A stretch of 64,000 nucleotides of DNA from Thioalkalivibrio versutus (GTDB lineage: Bacteria > Pseudomonadota > Gammaproteobacteria > Ectothiorhodospirales > Ectothiorhodospiraceae), in NCBI RefSeq assembly GCF_001999325.1, contig NZ_MVAR01000023.1:1-64000 (forward strand). The letters are read 5' to 3'. The translations under genes and the position numbers were made by a program. Below the pieces are notes generated by a model. The model ran no database searches and had not been told where the DNA came from. It worked only from the letters and a program-made list of their open reading frames with translations. Below, piece after piece: positions 18,529 through 27,330 of the stretch. The first letter of the stretch is position 1, and each line of letters begins with the position of its first letter.

Positions 18529-18556
18529 CATTTTTGCCGATACATTTTTGCCGATA
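18529..18556 (+). repeat. 14-bp tandem direct repeat
   Basis: CATTTTTGCCGATA occurs twice in immediate succession, ending one base before the GAAGGAG ribosome site of the metallohydrolase gene. It is AT-richer than its surroundings. It could be a replication-slippage duplication or a pair of regulator half sites in the 5' leader; nothing else in the sequence decides. Confidence 0.8.
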
Positions 18557-18569
18557 GAAGGAGCGGACG

Positions 18570-19544
18570 ATGAGCGGATGGACCGGGTTGGGTGTGCTGG
18601 CGCTGGTAGTCTCGGCGGTTGCCCTACCGCAGGCCTCCATCGCGGGGGAGTCGGACGCGGCCGCGCCCGAGGACTACGCGATGACGCCCGAGGCGGTGGC
18701 GCCGGGCGTCTATGCGGTGATGACGCCGGCGCGGGATCTCCCCAGTCGCGAGAACCTCGGCTGGAACGCGAACATGGCGTTCGTGGTGGCCGACGACGGC
18801 GTGCTGGTATTCGACACGGGCTCCTCCGAGACCATGGGTGTGGCGCTGCGCGAGGCGATTGCCGAGGTCACGGGTCAGCCGGTGCGCTGGATCGTGAACA
18901 GCCACAGCCACGGGGATCACTGGCTGGGCAACCACGCCTTCGCCGATTCCGACCCGGAGATCATGGCCGGTTCCGCCGCGACCGCGCGTATGGAGACGGA
19001 GGCCGAAGGCTGGGTCGAGAATTTCCGCGAGATGACCGAGGGCGCGACCGGTGACACCACGCCGCTGTTGCCGAATGTTGCGGTGGACGAGCGTATCACC
19101 CGTGACCTTGGCGGCACCGAGGTGGTGATTCTTCCCTCCGGGGGTGCCCATTCGCCGGGCGATCTGAGCATCTGGCTGCCGCAGACGCGGGTCCTGCTGG
19201 CCGGGGACGTGGTCTACAGCGATCGTGCGCCGTCGGTCTGGGATGGCGATGTCGCGCAATGGATCGACCTGCTGGACGAGCTGATCGCGCTGGAGCCGGC
19301 GGTGGTCGTACCCGGCCACGGTCGGCTGGAGGATGCGCAGACGCTGGCCCGGCTGCAGCGTTATCTGGTCACGCTTTGGGAGGGGATCGAGGAAGGTGTG
19401 GAACAGGGGCTGGCCGCTTTCGAGACCGTGCCGCTGGTGCGCGAGCGCATGGGTGACCTGATCGATCACTACCCCGGCTTCGACGACAAGATCGACCGGT
19501 CGGTGGCTACCACGTACCCGGATGTCGAGGCCGCGGTGTTCTGA
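18570..19544 (+). CDS. Periplasmic MBL-fold metallohydrolase
   Basis: Predicted exported metallo-beta-lactamase-fold enzyme, substrate unknown. A signal peptide (LGVLALVVSAVALPQASIAG, cleaved about residue 25) is followed by the fold's core: VFDTGSS, then the di-metal motif H112-S-H114-G-D116-H117 in NSHSHGDHWLGN, GGAHSPGD with the next histidine, LLAGDVV with the bridging aspartate and VVPGHG with the last ligand. It resembles the SoxH/quinoprotein-relay-associated group common in sulfur oxidisers and methylotrophs rather than true beta-lactamases. GAAGGAG precedes the ATG. The gene ends 10 bases from the convergent LpxR-like gene. Confidence 0.87.
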   Translation: MSGWTGLGVLALVVSAVALPQASIAGESDAAAPEDYAMTPEAVAPGVYAVMTPARDLPSRENLGWNANMAFVVADDGVLVFDTGSSETMGVALREAIAEVTGQPVRWIVNSHSHGDHWLGNHAFADSDPEIMAGSAATARMETEAEGWVENFREMTEGATGDTTPLLPNVAVDERITRDLGGTEVVILPSGGAHSPGDLSIWLPQTRVLLAGDVVYSDRAPSVWDGDVAQWIDLLDELIALEPAVVVPGHGRLEDAQTLARLQRYLVTLWEGIEEGVEQGLAAFETVPLVRERMGDLIDHYPGFDDKIDRSVATTYPDVEAAVF

Positions 19545-19554
19545 ATCCCTGTGT

Positions 19555-20604
19555 TCAGAACTGCCAGGTGGCGTGCAGCGAGCCGAACTCGGCCGCGCCC
19601 TTGGCCTGCCCGCTGAACTCGCGCGAGCGCCAGACATGGGTGTAGCCCAGGCGCACCCCGCCTACATGAAACACGACCCCGGCGGTGAGTTCGCCCACCA
19701 CGGGGTGTTTGTCCACCGAGGGCCCGTCACGAAAGACTGGGCCGTCCAGGAACAGGTCGTAGAGCATCAGCCGCGTGTCGATACCGGCAAACGCATAGCC
19801 GCCGACGCGCGCGGTGGTCTCGAAGGTGTGGGTGCCGGACAGGGCCGGGCGGATCCGGGGCGGGCCGTAATCGCCCGGCAGGTTGCGCCCCGCGCGCACG
19901 ATGGCACCGGCATTCGCGAAGGTGAAGGGGGTTCCGGCAGCCGCGCCCCAGTGCGGGGTCAGGTCGGCGCCCCAGCCGTTTGGCGTGCGGTGTGACCGGC
20001 CGCGCAGCTGGCGTTCGTAGGCCAGCATCAGCGTCGGTTCATTGCCGATCTGGTGATCCCATCCTTTTGGCTCCGGTGCGCTGGACCAGCTGTGGACCTC
20101 CCTCTGGGTGCGTTCGGCCAGGGAGGCCGGGCCGACCGTGCCCAGCGTGACCTGCAGGCGGTCCAGGCGGTTGTCGTGTTCCGCGGCCATGCTGAAATTC
20201 AGGTACAGCCAGCCGGCGTAGGGGCGATCATCCGGGTCCGGCGTCGTGCGCTCGATATCCTCCGGGGTGTACATGTTCTGACCCAGGTGGATCGCCGCCT
20301 TCAGGCGTTCGGGCTCCTCGCGACGGATGAAGAACGGCAGGCTGTCCGCCACAGTCCGCAGCCACGGTGGCACGCGTTCCTCGCTGCGCGTCCAGCCGAT
20401 GCGAACCCCGTTGGTGTAGTAGCGATCCTCGCCCCCGAACAGGTCGTTCTCGAATTCGAAGTGCAAGGCATCGACGCCGCTCCCGGCCAGGCTGGTTGGG
20501 CTGGCGACCGCCACGCACAGGAGTGCCGTGGCCAGCAGGCCAGCCTCTCTCCAGCGGGTGGAGCGCCGTCGGGATGCGGGGGTGTTCCGGTATGATTGGC
20601 GCAT
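19555..20604 (-). CDS. LpxR-family lipid A deacylase-like outer-membrane protein (DUF2219)
   Basis: Predicted 12-stranded outer-membrane barrel related to LpxR, which removes the 3'-acyloxyacyl group from lipid A. After a signal peptide (LLATALLCVAVASPTSLA) the mature protein starts with the family signature FEFENDLFGGEDRYYTNG, containing the conserved Asn-Asp pair and the DRYYTNG segment, then GQNMYTPEDI, DDRPYAGWLY and a C-terminal strand ending in phenylalanine (LHATWQF), typical for outer-membrane insertion. Whether it modifies this organism's lipid A is inference. The start codon overlaps that of the divergent antiporter. Confidence 0.88.
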   Translation of the reverse strand: MRQSYRNTPASRRRSTRWREAGLLATALLCVAVASPTSLAGSGVDALHFEFENDLFGGEDRYYTNGVRIGWTRSEERVPPWLRTVADSLPFFIRREEPERLKAAIHLGQNMYTPEDIERTTPDPDDRPYAGWLYLNFSMAAEHDNRLDRLQVTLGTVGPASLAERTQREVHSWSSAPEPKGWDHQIGNEPTLMLAYERQLRGRSHRTPNGWGADLTPHWGAAAGTPFTFANAGAIVRAGRNLPGDYGPPRIRPALSGTHTFETTARVGGYAFAGIDTRLMLYDLFLDGPVFRDGPSVDKHPVVGELTAGVVFHVGGVRLGYTHVWRSREFSGQAKGAAEFGSLHATWQF

Positions 20605-22330
20605 GGACCTCTCCAACCAGATCATCTTCCTGGCCGCGATCGTGCTGCTGGGGAGCATCCTTTCGAGCGTGATCACCTCGCGGCTGGGTGTGCCCCTGTT
20701 GCTGGTGTTCCTGGTCATCGGGATGCTGCTGGGCCCGGAAGGCCCGGGCGGTCTGGTGTTCGAGAATATCACCGTTGCCTATCTGATCGGCTCGGCGGCG
20801 CTGGCGATCATCCTGTTCGACGGCGGGATGCGCACACCGGCGCGCAATTTCCGCATCGGGCTGAAGCCGGCGCTGGGGCTGGCCACACTCGGGGTCATCG
20901 TCACCTCGGGGCTGACCGGGGCGTTCGCCGTGTGGTGGCTGGGACTGTCCTGGCTGGAGGGGCTGCTGCTCGGGGCGATTGTCGGGTCCACCGATGCGGC
21001 GGCGGTGTTCTCCCTGCTGCGCTCGCGTGGGCTGGAGCTGAAGAGCCGGGTCGGCGCCACGCTCGAAATCGAGTCCGGCTCCAACGACCCGATGGCGATC
21101 TTCCTCACCATTGTGCTGATCGAACTGCTGCTGATGCCGGAACAGCAGTTCGGTCTGGTGGTGCTGGTGGAGTTCGTCCAGCAGATGGGCCTGGGCGCGT
21201 TGCTCGGGGTGGGTGGCGGCTTTGCCCTGCTCGCGCTGATCAACCGGGTGCCGATGGCGGCCGGGCTTTATCCGCTGTTTGCCATGGCCGGGGCACTGGC
21301 CATCTTCGGGCTCACCGGGCTGGTCGGCGGTTCCGGGTTCCTCGCCGTGTACCTGGCGGGGCTGCTGCTCGGCAACCGACCGCTGGAGGCCTCGCAGAAC
21401 ATCAAGCGCTTCCACGACGGCATCGCCTCGCTGGCGCAGATCGGCATGTTCCTGATGCTGGGCATGATCGTCGCCCCGTCCGAGCTCCCGCCGGTGGCGC
21501 TGGACGCCGGCCTGGTCGCCGCCGTGCTGATCCTGATCGCGCGGCCGCTGGCGGTGTGGATTTGCCTCTACCCATTCCGCTTTCCCTGGCGCGAGCAGGT
21601 GTTCATCTCCTGGGTTGGTCTGCGCGGGGCGGTGCCGATTATCCTCGCGCTGTTCCCCTTGCTGGCCGGGCTGGAACTGGCTGGCTACTTCTTCCACGTG
21701 GTGTTCTTCGTCGTGCTGATCTCGCTGCTGGTGCAGGGCTGGACCGTCGCGACCTCGGCGCGCTGGCTGGGGCTGGAGTTGCCCCCCACCACCGCGCGGG
21801 TGCAGCGCACCGAGCTCGACATCCCGGGGCAGCAGGAGATGGAGCTGGTCGGCTACCGTCTGGCGGAGACCACCCCGGTGGTGCGCGAGGCCTGGTCGAA
21901 CTTCCGCTTGCCGGGCAGCGCACGGGTGGTGGCGCATCTGCGCAAGGGCAAATTGCTCGAGACCCTGGAGCTGCTGGATCTGCACGCCGGCGACCATCTC
22001 TACATCATGGTCACGCCCGCGGATCTGCATGACCTCGACCGCCTGTTCGTGCCCAAGGACGAGGTGCCGGAACGCCTCACCGAGCGCAGCGTGTTCGGCG
22101 AATTCGCGCTCAACGGCGACGCCCAGTTGGGCGCAGTCGGCATGGCCTATGGCGCCCCGGTCCCGCCCGAACGCCAGGGTGAAACCCTGGAGGTCTATCT
22201 GCGTCGCGAGCTCCAGGCCGAACCGGTCGTCGGCGATGCCGTCGATCTCGGCCCGATGCGCCTGGTCATCCGCGAGATGGACGGCGCCCGCATCACCCGC
22301 GTCGGCCTGAAGCTGCTGAAGCCTTCTTGA
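20603..22330 (+). CDS. cvrA: Potassium/proton antiporter, CvrA/NhaP2 type
   Basis: Inner-membrane cation/proton antiporter, probably exporting K+ in exchange for H+ and helping pH and volume control. The 575-residue protein has about 12 membrane helices over residues 1-385 with CPA1 features: VGSTDAAAVFSLL and IESGSNDPMAIFL, which hold the transport aspartates. A cytosolic TrkA-C-like (RCK_C) domain at about 415-485 (ELVGYRLAETTPVVREAW to DHLYIMVTPADLHDL) and a CorC/HlyC-type tail (VFGEFALNGDAQLG onward) follow, exactly the CvrA/NhaP2 order. The ATG shares two bases with the divergent LpxR-like start codon (CATG), leaving no untranscribed gap between them. Confidence 0.93.
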   Translation: MDLSNQIIFLAAIVLLGSILSSVITSRLGVPLLLVFLVIGMLLGPEGPGGLVFENITVAYLIGSAALAIILFDGGMRTPARNFRIGLKPALGLATLGVIVTSGLTGAFAVWWLGLSWLEGLLLGAIVGSTDAAAVFSLLRSRGLELKSRVGATLEIESGSNDPMAIFLTIVLIELLLMPEQQFGLVVLVEFVQQMGLGALLGVGGGFALLALINRVPMAAGLYPLFAMAGALAIFGLTGLVGGSGFLAVYLAGLLLGNRPLEASQNIKRFHDGIASLAQIGMFLMLGMIVAPSELPPVALDAGLVAAVLILIARPLAVWICLYPFRFPWREQVFISWVGLRGAVPIILALFPLLAGLELAGYFFHVVFFVVLISLLVQGWTVATSARWLGLELPPTTARVQRTELDIPGQQEMELVGYRLAETTPVVREAWSNFRLPGSARVVAHLRKGKLLETLELLDLHAGDHLYIMVTPADLHDLDRLFVPKDEVPERLTERSVFGEFALNGDAQLGAVGMAYGAPVPPERQGETLEVYLRRELQAEPVVGDAVDLGPMRLVIREMDGARITRVGLKLLKPS

Positions 22331-22371
22331 GTGTAAGTCCGGCGGTGCGAGGCCTGAATCTCTAAGGGGCC

Positions 22372-24423
22372 CTATTTTTCCAGCATGGCCTTCAGGCCGG
22401 CGAGGTGGGCGCGGGCGGTGAGCTGCTGGGTCTCGGGGTCCGGCGGCTTGGCGTCGGGCCAGTCGAGATGCTCCCCGGGGAGTTCGTCGAGAAAGCGCGA
22501 GGGCTCGCAATCGATGCTTTCGCCGTAGCGGCTTCGGCTTTGGGCGTAGGTGATCAGGAGGGTTTGCTGGGCGCGGGTCAGGCCGACATAGGCCAGGCGG
22601 CGCTCCTCCTCGATGGAGTCGTCTTCGACGCTGACGCGGTGTGGCAGCAATTCCTCCTCGAAGCCGACCAGGCAGACATGCGGAAACTCCAGGCCCTTGG
22701 CGGTGTGCAGGGTCAGCAGCTGTACCGACTCGTTGCCGTCCTGGGAATCCCGGTTGCGGTCGAGGATGTCCATCAGGCTGATGCGATTGACGATGTCGGC
22801 AAGACCCATGCTGCGGGTGTCCTCGGCCTCGTCATCACCGTATTCGGCCGTGGTGTTCGCTCCGCCCATGCGCCCGACCCAGTCGATGAATTCGCGCACG
22901 TTGTCCATGCGCCGGGTCGCTGCGCGCGGGTTGGGGCTGTTCTCCAACAGCCAGGATTCGTAGTCGATGTCTTCGACCAGGGCGCGTAGCAGGACGTCCG
23001 GGGACTCTTCCGCGCCGCGGCGCTGGAAGCCGTCAATCCAGTCAGTAAAGCGCTCCAGCCGGGCCTGGGCGCGGGCATCCATGTATTCGGAAAGACCGGC
23101 GCCGCGGGCGGCCTGCAACAGGGAGGTGCCGCGCTGGTTGGCGTAGTGGCCGAGCTTTTCCAGGGTGGCTGGCCCGATCTCGCGGCGCGGGACGTTGACC
23201 ACGCGCAGGAACGCGGTGTTGTCGTCCGGGTTGGCGAGCAGGCGCAGGTAGGCAACCAGGTCCTTGATCTCGGCCTTCTCGAAGAACGACTGGCCGCCGC
23301 TCAGGCGGTAGGGGATGCCCTGCTCGCGCAGGAGCTTCTCGAACAGCCTGGACTGGTGGTTGCTGCGGTAGAGGATCGCGAAATCCCCCCAGCCCGCATT
23401 GTGACGGAAACGCCGGCGCATCAGCTCGGAGACCACGCGTGCGGCCTCGGTGTCGGCGTCGGAGCAGCCGATGACCTCAATCTTCTCGCCCTCGCCGAGC
23501 GCACTCCACAAGCGCTTCTCGAACACGTGCGGGTTGTTCGCGATCAGCGCGTTCGCCGTGTGCAGGATGCGGTTGGTGGAGCGGTAGTTCTGCTCCAGCT
23601 TGATCACCTCCAGGCGCGGGAAGTCGTCCTGTAGGCGCACGAGGTTCTCCGGGCGTGCCCCACGCCAGGCGTAGATCGACTGATCGTCGTCGCCCACCAC
23701 CGTCAGTCCATCGCTGACGCCAACCAGCAGGCGCACCAGTTGGTACTGCGCGGAGTTGGTGTCCTGGTACTCGTCCACCAGCAGGTGGCGGATACGGTCC
23801 TGCCAGCGGTTGCGCAACTCCGGGTCGTCGCGCAGGCAGTCCACCGGGCGTTTGATCAGGTCGTCGAAGTCCACCGCGTTGTAGGCGCGCAGGGCGTCCT
23901 CATAGCGCGGGTAGAGGTTGGCGGCGGCGATCGCCTCCGGGGCATCGGTCATCTGACCCGCCTCGTGCAGCGCCTCCGCCGGCGTCATCAGGTCGTTCTT
24001 CCAGCGGCTGATGTGGCCGACCAGTGCGTCCACCTCGGAGCCGGTGTCGTCGCGGTAGGTGATCTCCCGCAGCAACTGCCGGCAGTCGCCCGGATCAAGA
24101 ATGGAAAAGCCGGCACGCAGCCCGGCCGCCTGCAGTTCGCGGCGCAGGAAGTTGAGCCCGAAGGTGTGGAAGGTGGAGACGTTGAGCCCGCGTGCCTGCT
24201 CGCGCGACAGGCGGCCCTGCACCCGCTCGCGCATCTCGCGCGCCGCCTTGTTGGTGAAGGTGATGGCCACGATCTGGCGCGCGGCCAGGCCGCGCTGCTC
24301 GATCAGGTGTGCGATCTTCTCGGTGATTACGCGCGTCTTGCCCGACCCCGCTCCGGCCAGCACCAGCAGTGGGTGGTCCGTGGTGGTCACGGCGGCCTGT
24401 TGTTGGGGGTTCAGTTCGGACAC
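22372..24423 (-). CDS. rep: ATP-dependent DNA helicase Rep
   Basis: 3'-5' superfamily 1A helicase that removes obstacles ahead of replication forks. The 683 residues are close to the 673 of E. coli Rep. Visible motifs include Q-motif LNPQQQAAV (4-12), Walker A AGAGSGKT (23-30), Ia ITFTNKAAREM, II VDEYQDTN, III VVGDDDQSIYAWRGA, IV EQNYRST, V LTLHTAKGLEFPHV and VI RRLAYVGLTRA. UvrD is excluded by the shorter C-terminal tail and the Rep-like order. The end faces the antiporter gene with a 41-base gap holding no clear terminator. Confidence 0.96.
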   Translation of the reverse strand: MSELNPQQQAAVTTTDHPLLVLAGAGSGKTRVITEKIAHLIEQRGLAARQIVAITFTNKAAREMRERVQGRLSREQARGLNVSTFHTFGLNFLRRELQAAGLRAGFSILDPGDCRQLLREITYRDDTGSEVDALVGHISRWKNDLMTPAEALHEAGQMTDAPEAIAAANLYPRYEDALRAYNAVDFDDLIKRPVDCLRDDPELRNRWQDRIRHLLVDEYQDTNSAQYQLVRLLVGVSDGLTVVGDDDQSIYAWRGARPENLVRLQDDFPRLEVIKLEQNYRSTNRILHTANALIANNPHVFEKRLWSALGEGEKIEVIGCSDADTEAARVVSELMRRRFRHNAGWGDFAILYRSNHQSRLFEKLLREQGIPYRLSGGQSFFEKAEIKDLVAYLRLLANPDDNTAFLRVVNVPRREIGPATLEKLGHYANQRGTSLLQAARGAGLSEYMDARAQARLERFTDWIDGFQRRGAEESPDVLLRALVEDIDYESWLLENSPNPRAATRRMDNVREFIDWVGRMGGANTTAEYGDDEAEDTRSMGLADIVNRISLMDILDRNRDSQDGNESVQLLTLHTAKGLEFPHVCLVGFEEELLPHRVSVEDDSIEEERRLAYVGLTRAQQTLLITYAQSRSRYGESIDCEPSRFLDELPGEHLDWPDAKPPDPETQQLTARAHLAGLKAMLEK

Positions 24424-24509
24424 CGGGCAGGTCGATTCCTTCGCAACGGGGCGCGTAAACTAACCCACGATTCAGCATTCATAAAGACAGTAACGGTGAG
24501 GATAAGCCA

Positions 24510-24893
24510 TTGACCGATGCGTCGGGCACCGCAGCGTCGGCCGGACCGGAAGGTTCGCTCGTGCGCCTGACCCAGTTCGATTTTCATCAGCGCCTGATGG
24601 ATGTGCCAGGCCCGGCGGTCATTCTGTTCACCCGTCGGGGCTGCGGCGCCTGCAAGGTGATGGGTCGGGTCCTGGCGGAGTGGCAGGCGGCCGCGGATGC
24701 GCCTGCCTTGTTCGTGGTGGACGCCGAGACGGATACCGCCCTGGTGCGCGAATTCGAGGTCTTCCATCTGCCGGCGCTGTTCGTGTTCCAGGCGGGCGCC
24801 TACCACGGTCGCCTGGAGGCCCCGCCCCGGTTGCCCCTGCTGCGCGAGGCGCTGACCGCCTGCCTCGCGCGCCCACCCGAGGAGGCACCATGA
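24510..24893 (+). CDS. Thioredoxin-fold protein with CGAC motif
   Basis: Small thioredoxin-like protein, 127 residues. The active-site pair is C45-G-A-C48 in FTRRGCGACKV, followed by the fold's later conserved points VVDAETDTALVREFEV and a cis-proline in HLPALFVF. CGAC is unusual compared with CGPC and CPYC, so the redox potential and partner are uncertain. The preferred start is TTG at 24510, preceded by GGTGAGG; a GTG at 24558 would give a shorter form that still keeps the fold. Its TGA overlaps the ampD start (ATGA), so the two are translationally coupled. Confidence 0.82.
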   Translation: MTDASGTAASAGPEGSLVRLTQFDFHQRLMDVPGPAVILFTRRGCGACKVMGRVLAEWQAAADAPALFVVDAETDTALVREFEVFHLPALFVFQAGAYHGRLEAPPRLPLLREALTACLARPPEEAP

Positions 24894-25447
24894 CCTCGAG
24901 CGACATCGACTGGTGGCCGCCCGCGCGCGTGGTGGAAAGCCCGAACCAGGATGCCCGCCCGCCGGGACAGGACCCGGAGTTGATTGTGGTGCATGCGATC
25001 AGTCTTCCGCCCGGCGAGTTCGGCGGACCGCATATCGCCGAGCTCTTCCAGAACCGGCTGGATCCGCAGGCCCATCCCTACTTTGCCGAGATCGCGGCGT
25101 TGCATGTCTCCGCCCATGTGCTGATTAACCGCGACGGGTGGGCCACCCAGTTCGTGCCGTTCTCCCGCCGTGCCTGGCATGCAGGGGCGTCGCAGTGGTG
25201 CGGACGCGAGCGCTGCAACGATTTCTCCATCGGGATCGAACTCGAGGGGACCGACGAGGATCCGTTCACCCCGGCGCAGTACGCCGAACTGGCGCGGTTG
25301 GTGGGCTGGCTCCGGGCACGCTACCCCGGTATTGGCGCGGATGGGCTGGTGGGTCACAGCGACATCGCGCCGGGGCGCAAGACGGACCCCGGGCCCTGCT
25401 TCGACTGGACGCGCCTGCGGCGGGAATTACAGGCGGTGACGGCATGA
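24890..25447 (+). CDS. ampD: 1,6-anhydro-N-acetylmuramyl-L-alanine amidase AmpD
   Basis: Cytoplasmic zinc amidase that cleaves the peptide from anhydro-muropeptides during peptidoglycan recycling, and so lowers the inducer of AmpC-type beta-lactamases where those exist. The 185-residue Amidase_2 protein has the zinc ligands His35 (VVHAISLP), His156 (VGHSDIAPGRKTDPG) and Asp166 at positions almost identical to E. coli AmpD, and FSIGIELEG with the catalytic glutamate. No signal peptide. GGAGG lies seven bases before the ATG. It overlaps genes at both ends by four bases. Confidence 0.96.
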   Translation: MTSSDIDWWPPARVVESPNQDARPPGQDPELIVVHAISLPPGEFGGPHIAELFQNRLDPQAHPYFAEIAALHVSAHVLINRDGWATQFVPFSRRAWHAGASQWCGRERCNDFSIGIELEGTDEDPFTPAQYAELARLVGWLRARYPGIGADGLVGHSDIAPGRKTDPGPCFDWTRLRRELQAVTA

Positions 25448-26028
25448 TCGTGGATTTGTTGCGCCACGGGGAGCCGGAGGGCGGTCAGCGCTATCGCGGT
25501 CATGGCTGCGACGATCCGCTGAGCCCGCGCGGGTGGGCCCAGATGGAGCAGGCGGTGAAAGGCGAGGCCGGCTGGCAGTACGTGGTCAGTTCGCCGATGC
25601 AGCGTTGCCGCGCCTTCGCTGAACGCTTCGCCGCCGGACAGGATTTACCGCTGTCCCTGGCGCCGGATCTGCGCGAGGTGGGCTTCGGCGACTGGGAGGG
25701 GCGGACCCGGGTTGAGCTTCAGCGTGACCGGCCGGAAGAGTACCGCGCCTTCTACGCCGACCCAGTCCACGCGCGGCCGGCAGGGGCCGAGCCGCTGGCG
25801 GACTTTCGGCGGCGGGTGGAGACCGGCTTCGAGGCGGCGTTGCGGCCCCTGGAGGCCGAGCGCGTGCTGCTGGTCGTGCACGCCGGGGTGATCCGCGCCC
25901 TGGTGGGCTGGGTGATGGGGGTGCCGGACGCGCGGCTGTTCCAGTTGGAATGCGACTATGCCAGCCGCACCCGCCTGCACCGGCACCCGACCCGGGGCTG
26001 GCGCCTGATCCACGCCAACCGGGTTTGA
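25444..26028 (+). CDS. Histidine phosphatase family protein
   Basis: Phosphoglycerate-mutase-like phosphatase of the CobC/GpmB branch; the substrate is not certain. The 194-residue protein starts with LLRHGEP (nucleophile His8), then SSPMQRC, a GFGDWEGRTR block typical of alpha-ribazole phosphatase-like members, and VVHAGVIRALVGW with the second catalytic histidine. Without cobalamin genes nearby, calling it CobC would be a guess. It is the last gene of the thioredoxin-ampD-phosphatase operon, overlapping ampD by four bases. Confidence 0.88.
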   Translation: MIVDLLRHGEPEGGQRYRGHGCDDPLSPRGWAQMEQAVKGEAGWQYVVSSPMQRCRAFAERFAAGQDLPLSLAPDLREVGFGDWEGRTRVELQRDRPEEYRAFYADPVHARPAGAEPLADFRRRVETGFEAALRPLEAERVLLVVHAGVIRALVGWVMGVPDARLFQLECDYASRTRLHRHPTRGWRLIHANRV

Positions 26029-26046
26029 GTCGGACGCCGCTCCGGT

Positions 26047-26364
26047 CTACCCGGCCTGGTTGCTGCGTTTGGGGACGGCCTTCACCGACAGGTAGAAGTC
26101 GTTGTTCAGCACGTCGATCAGACGATCGATGTTCGGGTGCTTGCCGGGGTTGGCGCGGGCGTCATCGGCGTGGTTGCCGTACATCAGCAGCCCCGAGTTG
26201 GCCGCCTTGGGGCCGATGCCGCCGAAGTCCAGCGCCAGCTGATAGTAGATCTGCAGCGACAGGCTCTGGCCTTCCACGTTTTCGATGGTCGCGGTGGGGT
26301 TGTAGTCTTCGCCAAACAATTCCAGGCGTTCGATATTGCTGACGTCGGGCAGCTTCTTGGACAT
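26047..26364 (-). CDS. DUF2322 family protein
   Basis: Small cytoplasmic protein of unknown function, 105 residues, matching the DUF2322 pattern as I recall it: SNIERLELF near the start, a central SLQIYYQLALDFGGI and the very conserved end DDARANPGKHPNIDRLIDVL. No membrane segments or metal motifs. An ATAATG-gcgg-CATTAT hairpin (26380-26395) lies 15 bases upstream of the ATG and could sit in the leader or act as an operator. It is convergent with the phosphatase gene, with an 18-base gap. Confidence 0.82.
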   Translation of the reverse strand: MSKKLPDVSNIERLELFGEDYNPTATIENVEGQSLSLQIYYQLALDFGGIGPKAANSGLLMYGNHADDARANPGKHPNIDRLIDVLNNDFYLSVKAVPKRSNQAG

Positions 26365-26507
26365 GTCGGGCTCCTCGAAATAATGGCGGCATTATCGGGG
26401 CATGACCCGGTGGCGACAACCAACCCGCGAAGGCGGCAGGGTCGCGCCGGGTCAGCGACGAAGGCGCCACATGCTAAGATAGCGGCTTTTGTCGAGGGGA
26501 CACGAAC

Positions 26508-27287
26508 ATGTCGCGAAGCGCGTTCATGGAGGCCGCCCAGGCCGCCGCCGATGCCGCCGAGAAGGTAATCCGCCACTATTACGAGGCGGGTGTCGACGTC
26601 GAAACCAAACCCGACGATACCCCGGTGACCCGGGCCGACGTGGAGAGCGAACAGGCGATCCGCCAGGTGATCCGCGAGCACTTCCCGGATCACGGTTTCT
26701 ACGGCGAGGAGACCGGGCAGTCGGACATGGATTCCGACTATGTCTGGCTGATTGACCCGATCGACGGCACCAAGAGCTTCGTGCGTCGCTACCCGTTCTT
26801 CTCCACCCAGATCGCGCTGATGTACAAGGGCGACCTGATCCTGGGGCTGTCCAATGGCATCCAGTTCGGCGAGCGGGCCTGGGCGGAAAAGGGCCAGGGC
26901 GCGTTCCTGAATGGCGACCCGATCGCGGTCGAGAAGACCACCGATCTGGGGCGGGCCTCCCTGTCCACCGGTAACCTCAAGTCCCTGGCGCAGAATGCTG
27001 AAGGCTGGAAGGCACTGGGCGGCATCACGGCCGAGGTGAACCGCACCCGTGGCTACGGCGACTTCTACCACTACCACCTGCTGGCGCGCGGCAGCATCGA
27101 CCTGATCGTCGAGTCGGACGTGAATATCCTGGATATCGCCGCACTGGCGGTGATCGTGCGCGAGGCGGGGGGCGTGTTCACCAACCTCTCTGGCGGCGAA
27201 CTGGACCTGCAGACCGCGAATGTCCTGGCCGCGGCCACCCCGGAACTGCATCGTACGGCCCTGACCCGCTTGGGCTGGAAGGGCTAG
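26508..27287 (+). CDS. Inositol-monophosphatase family phosphatase, HisN-like
   Basis: Mg-dependent phosphatase of the IMPase/FBPase superfamily, 259 residues. Metal-binding motifs are YGEET (E67, E68), DPIDGT (83-88) and DILDIAAL near residue 210, all intact. The overall length and the DPIDGTKSFVRRYPFFSTQIAL stretch fit the histidinol-phosphatase HisN group, which replaces the HAD-type HisB phosphatase in many bacteria; an inositol- or PAP-phosphatase (SuhB, CysQ) role is less likely but cannot be excluded. A TAAGAT box about 30 bases upstream is a weak -10 candidate. It is followed by a strong hairpin. Confidence 0.88.
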   Translation: MSRSAFMEAAQAAADAAEKVIRHYYEAGVDVETKPDDTPVTRADVESEQAIRQVIREHFPDHGFYGEETGQSDMDSDYVWLIDPIDGTKSFVRRYPFFSTQIALMYKGDLILGLSNGIQFGERAWAEKGQGAFLNGDPIAVEKTTDLGRASLSTGNLKSLAQNAEGWKALGGITAEVNRTRGYGDFYHYHLLARGSIDLIVESDVNILDIAALAVIVREAGGVFTNLSGGELDLQTANVLAAATPELHRTALTRLGWKG

Positions 27288-27300
27288 TCAGCGCCTTCCC

Positions 27301-27322
27301 ATGCGCCCCGATCGGGGCGCAT
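27301..27322. terminator. Terminator hairpin after the HisN-like gene
   Basis: ATGCGCCCCGATCGGGGCGCAT is a perfect 22-bp palindrome placed 14 bases after the stop codon. There is no T tract on the plus side. A second hairpin 8 bases further overlaps the fis stop, so the short convergent gap consists almost entirely of stem-loops. Confidence 0.6.
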
Positions 27323-27330
27323 GGGGTTGC

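Noticed and set aside
20228-22510. 760-codon frame opposite the antiporter and the 5' part of the LpxR-like gene
   Set aside because: Low-complexity Gln/His/Arg composition; the antiporter on the other strand is unambiguous.
26440-26507. Sigma-70 promoter for the HisN-like gene
   Set aside because: TAAGAT is a fair -10, but no convincing -35 lies 16-18 bases upstream.
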